From positions 496,001 through 560,000 of the forward strand of contig JAMXBD010000111.1 of the NCBI GenBank assembly GCA_024138025.1: a DNA stretch of 64,000 nucleotides. The letters run 5' to 3'. A program made the translations under genes and the position numbers. Below the pieces are notes generated by a model. The model ran no database searches. It was not told where the DNA came from and saw nothing but the letters and a program-made list of their open reading frames with translations. The first letter of the stretch is position 1; each line of letters opens with the position of its first letter. Below, in pieces: positions 55,765-64,000 of this stretch. This DNA comes from Combretum micranthum (lineage: Eukaryota; Streptophyta; Magnoliopsida; Myrtales; Combretaceae).

Positions 55765-57000
55765 GTTTATCCTCAAGCAAAATAATTAAGAACAAAACTT
55801 TTGAAATCTGTCATAAACAATACAATTTTTCTAATCCAAGCATCAATTGTTTTCTTTTAACTTGCTTTTCTTGTACCTACTGCTCTAACCACCTAGTTTC
55901 TTGTAATTAGAGTACTTTAATCAAAATTTAGGAACTAATCCAGACAAAACAAGTTTTAATCTCAGTTTTTAACAAAAGAACATTCTATTCAAAAGTAGAT
56001 ACATAATCCACTAAAGAAAAATACTCATTTAGACTTCACTGGACTTTTAGCTTACATATACTCTTAGTAACACAAAATAAAAGCATGTGGTTTCTACTTT
56101 TCCCTTAGATTTTCTCCTTCTTTATTATAAGTCTACTTTCATTTGAATCTATACATTCATTTTTCTTTTTCTTTTCATACAAGCATTTATTTTCTTTTTG
56201 TTTAGGAGGTTTTTGTCTCTATCTTTTTTTTTTCAAAGTTCAAAGATTGAACTTTTATCTTTCCTCCCTTCTTGTTATAGTGAATTTATTGAGTCAGTAC
56301 ATCCCTAACTCATCACCCAAGTGACTAGGTTTCAAGATATCCCTAAGAACTTTTCCTCACTTTAACATTCAAGTTCAAATACTCATAACTTAAATTTTTA
56401 AGCAGTGGAGTAGAGACTATGCTTGTTTCTTTTTCTTTTTTCTTTTTTCTTTTTTCTTTTTTTAATGCAATGACAAATTTAAGATTTATTTTTATAAAGG
56501 ATCACTAAGTGAAAAGTTTCTTCTACCTCTTTCACTAAATGTTATAAAGTTATTAAATAAATCAAAGAGTATATATAAGCTAAAATTTCCTAGAAGCAAA
56601 CCTATTTATTTTTCACAAAAGGACTCGACCGACTCTCAAATTTCCAATTATAAAGCTAAAAACAAAGTAAACTTGTTCTTTAAGGATTTCACAACTTAAT
56701 TTCAACTAAGTAAACCAATCACAACAGCAGGTGAGTAAGGTACTTTAGCAAGTTATTTTCATTGTTTCTTTGTTTAATCAAATGCTATCAATCAATACTT
56801 TATATCTCATAATTTCAAGAAATTTTTGAAAAAATTTGGCAGAAATTTCACCATAAATTGCTTTAAGACCAAAAATTCAAGGTGGTTATTTTACTTAGAT
56901 CAATCGTGCATATGTCATATATAAATAAATAGCAGCAATTCAAACATCCAGATCATATTCACAACTTCATTCATTCATTCAATTTCTCCATTAGTTATCC

Positions 57001-57021
57001 CTTCCCCCACACTTCAATTAA
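57001..57021 (-). other. Second polypurine-tract-like sequence
   Basis: The minus strand reads GAAGTGTGGGGGAAGGG, very like the LTR-adjacent tract but about 1.26 kb upstream of the LTR and before the end of the internal region. It may be a central or duplicate tract. Confidence 0.45.
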
Positions 57022-57479
57022 ACAATGTCCTTATTATTTCTCATCAATTATCAACTAGATGAAAGGAATAAAAAGTACAAGAGAAAGAAATTAGTACTTT
57101 CCTGATTTCATTTGTTTCATAGTCATCAAAATGTTAGTGCAAGGGAGTATTTGCTTTGTTTTCTGCCTTATAGTCACTATAAAAGAAAAACAACAAGAAA
57201 AAATAAAAGCAAAAGGAAAATAAAAATTAGAAGCTATCTACTAAGATAAGTACAGATCAGAAAGAGTCTACTCATAAGGACTTAGGTGCTCATAATATAT
57301 ATACAGGCTAAATGAAATATAAAAGAAACAAATAAAGCAAATAAGAGCTAGTAGGGTCTCTACCTCTCTGGCCCTAAACCGATTGGCTTATATGCTCTAG
57401 GCTAGCTATGGAAGTGTGCTCTGAGCTGGGTCTAGACTCTATAGAAGTCTCATAAATCAACTTATCCCCAGCTGCTTGG

Positions 57480-58590
57480 TTGATTCAGTAGATAGCAAAT
57501 TTCACTGCATTGAAGATCATGCTCCATAATTTCTTATTCTTCTTGATCTCCTTATCATGTCTATCCCAAAGGTCTTGATTCTGCTTCTTTAAATCTTGAA
57601 TATCCAACTTGAGCTAGTCCATATCATATCCAGATGAAGTACTAGGAGGAGGAAGAGTAGCAGAAGATGATGGGATGTTAGTAGCTGCTGAAGGCTGAAT
57701 ATCTTGATCTTGAATCTCATTTGCTGCTTGCTGAACTCCTCTAAGGACTTTGAAAAGTCCCTAGCCTCTAAATGGAGCAGATGAGATTTTCTTGCTATCA
57801 ATTCTTTCATCACCAACTAGTTCTTCAAAAATCTCCATTCCTTTCAATAGTTTGGTGATGTAACCTCCACAAAACAGGAACTTGATCATGGTATCATCAG
57901 CTTGCCTAAATATAAAATTTGCTACTTCCACTCCCAAGTCAATTCTATAGCATGAAAACAAGCTATATAGATAAAACATATCAAAACTAGTCATCTTGTT
58001 GTGACTAGTTTTCTTGCATTTCAAGTTGTGTGCAAGAATGTGGTGTAGCAATTTGTGTTCCACTTTTCGAAAAGTGGATGCAAGTGACTTGGATGGAATG
58101 AATGGATCTGGCAGAGCACGAATCATCTATGCCTAATAAGTTTCTTGATCCATCTCATTCTTTCCTTTTGGCCATGAATTTGGTAACTCATAATTCTCTT
58201 GAATATCATCATATAGGCCAAGTACTATACCCATCCGTTTCAGTTCAATCTATTAGACCTCCCCATAGACTTGAAAAGTAAAAGTGGAGTTCTCCTTATA
58301 TGGATCTATCTTAAGAGTTGAGAGAAACTCAATTGTTAAATTTTTGTAAGCCGGTTCTCTTAACTCAAACAGCCTGCTCCATGCTCCATCTTGGATTAAA
58401 TTCTGAATAGTGTCATGAATTCCAAATTCCTCTAGCGAACTCCAATCCAAATATTGACTATTCAGAAAGTCCATCTTCATCAATCTTTTCTTTCTATCCT
58501 TGGCATATTGTTGACTAGAAAGTATATTTCTAGACTGTGAACCAGATAAAGAAGCTTCAACTATATTTTCTTCTTTTGCTTTGGTGCCAT
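57480..58590 (-). pseudogene. Athila-type env-like ORF (ATHILA ORF-1 family), broken
   Basis: ATG at 58,590 (MAPKQKKK) follows a TTTTTGCAG splice acceptor, as in the plus-strand copy at 24,926. A frameshift or stop follows; the core resumes at 58,483 (FLNSQYLDWSSLEEFGIHD; RLFELREPAYKNLTIEFLS), is stopped near 58,255, and continues at 58,126-57,761 (HNLKCKKTSHNKM; RIDLGVEVANFIFRQ). A Pro/Ser-rich and then charged helical segment (QDLKKQNQDLWDRHDKEIKK) extends to about 57,490. The two env-like copies share the pattern LxELxxxAYxxxTxEFLS. Function in the family is unproven. Confidence 0.68.
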
Positions 58591-59436
58591 TCCTGCAAAA
58601 ATATCAATCTTAATTGTAAAAGGAAATCACCACTCACAAAATATCAATATCATAATTGTGTTTAAGATAAATCGTAAATCTAGTGAATCATGTCATAACA
58701 TTAAAGACCAAGGCTTAGCACAATTCTAATTCTAATAATCCTAGAGTAATTTGGTTGAATGCACTCATAATATATGCCTAATACGTGTCACAACATGAGT
58801 TTAAACAAATCTAGGATCCTAGGCATATCAAACAATGAAGCACATGATATGGAATTGGTGTTGACAAATCTACACTTGCAAAATGGAATCAAAGCTGGCA
58901 GCCTAGACTAGCTAGCTTAGAATTGAACGTTAGGAATTCAAAGTTCACTGGGAGAAGCGTAAGTTGTGATTTTCAAAAAAGTTCCATCAAAAACTCTTAT
59001 AAACACTTCTAAACCCTATTTTATCTTCAAAATTTGCACATTTTGAATTCCTACGTCCAAATTGGAACAATTAAACTAATTGGAGCTAAATCACAGTTTA
59101 AAAATCACCTTGGTTCAGTCAATTTTTCAGTAGTTGCAAAAGCCCCAAATTTCCAATTTCAAACCTAATTTTCAATCAAGAACTCTGATTCACACATTCT
59201 TAAAAATTAGAACAATTAATGCAAATATAGTGTAATCCAACATGCATATAATAATCCACATCAGTCAGACAACCATTAACAGCCACTAATTCAACAATCC
59301 AACCAATTTGTAATCCCATCCTCCTTTGTCTCAATTCGCAACACAATTCAATTTCAACCCAATCTCAGTTTAAAGCATATTACAAAGAATAATTGTCGTC
59401 AATTAAGCATAAAGAAAGAGATTGAGAGAGAAGATT

Positions 59437-59935
59437 ACTTACTTGATCAAGTTCACAAAGTCCACGTGAGTGGGAGGAGGAAATATTAAGAGAAAGTGTA
59501 AGGGGGAGTCGAGAATGCGAGAGAGTAAGTTAGAGAGAAATGAAGAAGAGAGAGAGATATAATATATATATATATATACCTGTTAAAAATTGAAATTGCA
59601 GAGCAAACGTCGGTAGATTTATCCATTAACATGGCAACATAGATACCGTGTATCAAAATTTTAATTCTTATAGAGAGCAAATGGTCGTCGGCTTTCCCAT
59701 GTTCACTGCTGGCGTACAGGTCTACGTCAGCTTCAATGCTAATGACGTTAAAAACATAAGTACCAGCATTCGTCAGGGTTAAATACCCTTAAAAAAATGA
59801 TAATTACGCCGCCATAAACACTGGCAGCGTAAAATGGTATTAAGCTGACATTCTGATTAATTTGGCCTTGATTGCAAACACTAGCTTTAAGCTGGCCCTT
59901 GAAATTCCAAGTGCCGGCATTCAGCAGTTCTCTCC
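59437..59935 (-). promoter_or_regulatory. Internal promoter-like block for a spliced env-like transcript
   Basis: Minus-strand order: a type-B word cluster (59,935-59,690; TGCCGGCACTTGG, GGCGGCGTAATT, ACGCTGCCAGTG), an AT-repeat TATA-like tract (59,578-59,557), a CT-rich leader (59,556-59,444; CTCTCTCTCTTCTTC), then a consensus donor CAA|GTAAGTAATC (GT at 59,442-59,441). The matching acceptor is TTTTTGCAG at 58,593, two bases before the env-like ATG, which gives an 850-base intron. The layout copies the LTR promoters of this window. That it is transcribed is inference. Confidence 0.5.
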
Positions 59936-60255
59936 TTTTTTTTTTAAGCACTCTCTAAATAATTAGAATAAAGCTCTAATAGCAAAAATTTAGTACTCTC
60001 AAAATTAGAATACTTACCTTGCAATCCCATTAGAGCTTTCCCAATTTGACCTAATTGTTCCTCATTCTCTCTTTCTTTTGAAGTTGCATCTCCCTTGTCA
60101 GTTAAAAAACTCAATTTTCCTCTTTTGCTTGATGTGTACATACTAAAAACTAAGTTAGTAAAAACAAAACACAAATACTACTTTAAGTTAGACATGGGTT
60201 GCCTCCCAAGAAGCACTTAGTTTAGAGTCGCTTAACTCGACTTTCTCAATTCTTT

Positions 60256-62662
60256 TCATGGTTCCTTAAGATTTATGACAGTAGTAGCATTATCATGGTT
60301 TTCACTTTCATAATAGTGTTTGAGCAAATTCCCATTCACCTTGAAAGTCCGATTATCATCGGTTTTCAATTCCACTGCATCATAGGGAAAAACATTTTCA
60401 ATTTCAAATGGTCCTGACCATCTTGACCTTAACTTTCCTAGAAACAACTTCAAGTGAGAGTGATAAAATAAAACTTTTTGTCTATGCCAAAATTCTCGCT
60501 TGATAATGTTTCTATCATGTCATTTTTTTTTGCTCGTTCCTTATAGATACGAGTATTCTCATAAACTTCATTCCTCCATTCAGCCAATTGATTTAGTTGA
60601 AGCGATCTCTTCTCATTTGCAGCTTTTTCATCAAAATTTAGGAATTTTATGGCCTAATATGCCTTGTGCTCAATCTCTACAGGAAGATGACATGATTTAC
60701 CAAAAACAATCATATATGGGGACATTTGAATAGAGGTTTTAAAAGCTATTATATAGGCCCATAATGCATCATCAAATTTTGAAGACCAATCTTTCCTAGA
60801 TGCATTGACAGTTTTTTTCCAAAATTCTTTTGATCTCCCTATTAGATACCTCAACTTATGCACTGGTTTGTGGATGATAAGGGGTAGCAATTTTATGTGT
60901 AACTCCATACTTCGACAAAAGTTTTTCAAATTGCTTGTTACAAAAATGTGACCCCCATCACTAATGATAGCTCTAGGTACCCCAAATCTGGTAAAAGTAT
61001 TCTTTTTCAAAAATCTTAAAACTACTCAGACATCATTTGTTTGTAAAGCAACAGCTTCAACCCATTTTATAACATAATCTACTGCCACAAGTATATATTT
61101 GTTTGAAAGGATGAGGGAAAATGACCCATGAAGTCAATTCCCCATACATCTAAAAGTTCAATTACTAGGTTGTTGTTTTGTGGTAATTCATGTTTCTTAG
61201 ATATGTTTCCAGTCCTTTGGCATTGAGCAGATGACATTATGTATTTCCTGCAATCTCTAAACGAATTAGGCCAATAAAAACCAGATGATAAAACTTCAGC
61301 TGCAGTCCTTTGAAGACCAAAATGACCTCCTGCTTCCTTTGAATGACAATGTTCAATTATGCTAAGCTGTTCAGATTCAGGCAACATTACCTAAATACTT
61401 GGTCAGCACATTTTTTAAACAAATATGGTTCATCCCAAAAGTAATTTTTCACATCATGCAAAAACTTTTTCTTCTATAGATAGGACAAACCATATGGAAT
61501 GATCTTTCTAACCAAGTAATGGACATAATCAGCATACTAAGACAAACTTAGGTTCTATTGCATGCAATTGTTCATTAGGAAGCTTTTCATTGATAGGAAT
61601 ATCTAAACTATCAGATTCTATTCTAGACAAATGATCCGCAATCACATTCTCAGTTCCGTTCTTATCTTTAATCTCAAGATCAAACTCTTACAGTAGCAAT
61701 ATCCATTTAATTAACATAGGTTTTGCATCAGTTTTAGCAAACAAGTATTTCAGAGCAGCGTGATCAGTATATACTATGATTTTAGATCCTATCAGGTAGG
61801 GTCTAAACTTGTCACAAGCATATATAACAGCAAGGAGCTCTTTCTCAGTTGTGGCATAGTTTCTTTGAGCCTCATTCAATGTCCTACTAGCACAATATAT
61901 GACATGAAACAACTTACCTCTTCTCTGACCCAATACTGCTTCCACAGCAAAGTCGTTGGCATCACACATGAGTTCAAAAGGCAACTCCCGGTCAGGTACA
62001 GTGATCACGGTGTAGATGTAAGCTTTTCCTTCAATAAATTAAATGCTTGCAAACATTTGTCATCAAAATTGAACAGATAATCTTTTTCAAGAAAATTACA
62101 CAAGGGTTTAGAAATTTTAGAGAAGACTTTTATGAATCTTCTATAGAAGCCAGCATGTCCTAAGAAACTTCTGATTCCCTTAACATTTGTGGGTTGTGGC
62201 AACTTCTCTATTATTTCAACTTTTGCCTTATCAACTTCAATTCCTTTCTTTGAAACTTTGTGACCTAACATAATCCCCTCTCTTACTATGAAATGACATT
62301 TTTCCTAATTTAAAATCATATTTGTTTATTTGCATCTTTTAAGAACATTGGCTAAGTTTACTAAACATGTTTCAAAAGACTTTCTAAAAATAGAAAAATC
62401 ATCCATGAGTATCTCAATAAAATTTTCAAGCATGTCAGAAAAAATAGCCATCATACACTTCTGAAACGTAGCAGGTGCATTGCAAAGACCAAAGGGTATC
62501 CTTCTAAAGGCAAAAGTCCCATAGGGACAAGTAAAAGTAGTCTTCTCTTGGTCATCGGGTGCTATGGAAATTTGATTATAACCAGAGTAATCATCTAGAA
62601 AACAATAGTATTCATGCCATGTAAGATTCTCTAACCTCTTATCAATGAAGGGAAGGGGGAAA
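60256..62662 (-). pseudogene. Athila-type pol: partial RT, RNase H, integrase, broken
   Basis: RT from 62,662 (FPLPFIDKRLENL; DDYSGYNQISIAP; the catalytic motif LMDDFSIF near 62,410). It continues LGHKVSKKGIEVDKAKVEI and FLGHAGFYRRFIK to about 62,005. RNase H 62,008-61,688 ([36 protein letters not shown]). Integrase: zinc finger 61,370-61,200 (GGHFGLQRTAAEVL, QCQRTGN), first Asp in VWGIDFMGHFPSSF near 61,115, second in ISDGGHIF near 60,960, and the Glu in a neighbouring frame near 60,857 next to a TAA. The C-terminal segment is 60,453-60,256 (SRWSGPFEIENVFPYDAVEL). Several frameshifts and stops; inactive. Confidence 0.87.
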
Positions 62663-63249
62663 TTGTAATTGCCTTAATTTTTCATAACCCGATTATAATA
62701 AATATTATAAATAAAATGTAGAACTATAAAAAAACTATAATAAAAATATCAGAAATCACTCCAAATTTTTTTTCGCGATTTAAATTTTAAATATAAACAA
62801 ATTAGAATAAAGAATCCTTATCAATAAGACTTTAATAATACATGATGTTCTAAACAAAGTAAATAAAGGAAGAAAAAAAACTGTTTAATATTTAAAAACC
62901 TAAGTTTCAATATTCAAAACATATCTATACCTTTAAGTTAAATAATTTTGAGTCTATAGAAACTAAAATTCTGATCTAACCTAATAACTTATAATTAGTA
63001 AAAAGAACCAAGTAACTAATATAAAATAAATATTAAATTTCTAAATCTAATAAAAACTCTAGAATAAATCTATAAATATTAATGAATTCATATGTGATTT
63101 CAAACCTTATAAATTTATAATAAAGTTAAATTAAGGTTTATATAATTATTAATTTACTAAAATACCAACAAACAAAACTTTTAAACAGATAAAATATAAT
63201 TAACGATAGTAGGTATAAAAGCTAAAAAGTAAAAGCGTTAAACTAAATA
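62663..63249. other. AT-rich stretch, no gene
   Basis: The RT similarity breaks off at about 62,662. What follows is very AT-rich with no coding similarity. This is the truncation point of the minus-strand Athila-type element. Confidence 0.5.
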
Positions 63250-63910
63250 TTCTATGCATACCAAAGTGTTTAGAATATTTAATATCGATAATATGTAAAT
63301 TTTTATCCAAAAATATTATCGAATCAATATTTATCATACGCATCACTTAGATCCACAAAATTAACTTTTTGCACAAGTTCATATTTTTGCCCACTCCTTA
63401 CATAGCTATTGGTTATAAATTCATCATCTTTTTTTTTTTAATTTTTGTATTTCCATTCATCCTAACTTCCTTACATTTTTTTTTTATTTCTTTTCACGTT
63501 TCTCATTTTCTTCTTTTGGATTCTTCCCTTGTACATAACAAACATACACATAATAACACACATACACATATCTTTAATAGAAATTCTACGTATACCATGG
63601 TAGTCAGAATATTTAATACCAATAATATGTAAATTCTCATCTAAAAATATTATCGAATCAACATTTAACATACGTGTCACTTAAACCAGCAAAACTGACT
63701 TTTTTTCACAAGTTCATATTTTTTTCCACTCCTTATACAACTACTAGTTATAAATTCATCATCTTTTTTTTTGTTTTTACATCTCCATTCATCCTATCTT
63801 CCTTACATTTTTTTTATTTCTCTACATGTCCTCTCCTCCTCCTTTTGTTTTTTCCTGTACGTAACCAACATATACATAATAACACACACACAAATATCTT
63901 TAATAAAAGC
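63250..63910. repeat. Direct tandem duplication, ~334-bp unit
   Basis: TATCGAATCAA recurs at 63,318 and 63,652. Before and after it the copies share AATAATATGTAAAT, CACAAGTTCATATTTTT, CCACTCCTTA, TTATAAATTCATCATC, CATTCATCCTA, TTCCTTACATTTTTTTT, CATAATAACACACA and ATATCTTTAATA in the same order. The second copy ends near 63,910. There is no coding sequence in the unit; frames at 63,369-63,982 are pyrimidine-run artefacts. Confidence 0.85.
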
Positions 63911-63929
63911 CAGAACTTCGATCCTACTA

Positions 63930-63990
63930 TATACGTCGGCAAATCCATGCCCTACGCCAGCAGCGTTCCCAGCCAGCGTTAAAATAAAAC
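63930..63990. promoter_or_regulatory. Type-B word cluster, start of another copy
   Basis: ACGTCGGCAAATCC, TACGCCAGCAGCG and CCAGCCAGCGTTA follow closely before the window ends. Likely the edge of another U3-type cluster; its host element is outside the window. Confidence 0.4.
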
Positions 63991-64000
63991 CCTATGCACA

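Larger units (their letters stand above)
53896..62662 (-). mobile_element. 5'-truncated Athila-type Ty3/gypsy element
   Basis: On the minus strand, from high to low coordinates: partial RT, RNase H, integrase (62,662-60,256), an internal promoter-like block (59,935-59,437), an env-like ORF (58,590-57,480), polypurine tract, and 3' LTR (55,742-53,896). Gag, protease, the first part of RT and the 5' LTR are missing; similarity stops at about 62,662. The integrase C-terminus (GKLRSRWSGPF and FKVNGNLLKHYYE) is of the Athila/Tat type without a chromodomain. Confidence 0.85.

Noticed and set aside
63369..63982. Hydrophobic open frames of 87 and 102 residues as membrane proteins
   Set aside because: They come from T-rich tandem repeat units translated as Phe, Leu and Ser, and appear once per repeat unit.
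1..64000. tRNA, rRNA, riboswitch or bacterial-type operon features
   Set aside because: None were seen in either strand. The sequence is plant nuclear in character.

Overview
This window is nuclear DNA of a flowering plant, probably a dicot. It is very AT-rich and holds spliced plant-type pseudogenes, Ty3/gypsy and copia LTRs, a Mutator-like element (MULE), hAT and CACTA-like debris, and many microsatellites. I find no intact protein-coding gene, no tRNA or rRNA, and nothing bacterial. It looks like a gene-poor, transposon-filled interval in which host genes survive only as fragments.

Left third (1-16 kb): LTR remnants (1-3.5 kb), a patch of GC-richer repeated words (3.9-4.4 kb), a minus-strand copia solo LTR with a near-perfect 5-bp target duplication (4,572-6,063), a possible CACTA-like subterminal patch, and then an intron-containing pseudogene of the cytosolic chaperonin subunit CCT6/TCP-1 zeta (11,030-15,852).

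16.1-24.1 kb: a complete but decayed MULE of about 8 kb. It has a perfect 9-bp target duplication, terminal inverted repeats of about 1.1 kb, a MUDRA-type transposase pseudogene on + (PB1-like, DDE, SWIM, zinc knuckle, basic tail), and a convergent second gene on - that combines a GRF-type zinc finger, a coiled coil and a C-terminal membrane segment. Each gene faces away from one long TIR, the same layout as maize MuDR. A patch with three copies of one ~50-bp segment, two direct and one inverted, lies between the genes.

24-36 kb: a CACTA-like end, a truncated Athila-type Ty3 element on + (env-like ORF, polypurine tract, LTR), a pair of related elements in opposite orientation sharing a small acidic exon, tandem repeats and a dispersed short repeat.

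36-50 kb: mostly featureless AT-rich DNA, then a complete decayed 5.85-kb chromovirus-type Ty3 element (TSD ATACC) and an Athila-type solo LTR on - (TSD ATAAT). 50-53.3 kb: two broken tandem 2-oxoglutarate dioxygenase gene fragments, a possible first-exon fragment and a hAT transposase tail. 53.9-62.7 kb: a 5'-truncated Athila-type element on - with LTR, env-like ORF, integrase, RNase H and part of RT. 63.2-64 kb: a ~334-bp tandem duplication.

The most unusual pattern is in the LTR promoters. Each Ty3 LTR with a recognisable TATA box carries, just upstream of it, a GC-richer cluster of short near-palindromic words. The words differ between LTRs: type A around ATAACGGGTGTTAT, type B around GCCGGCGGCTTT, type C around GCACAACC/ACACAACC. 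A type-B cluster followed by TATA, a CT-rich leader and a consensus splice donor also lies inside the minus-strand Athila-type element. It is placed to drive a spliced mRNA for the env-like ORF.
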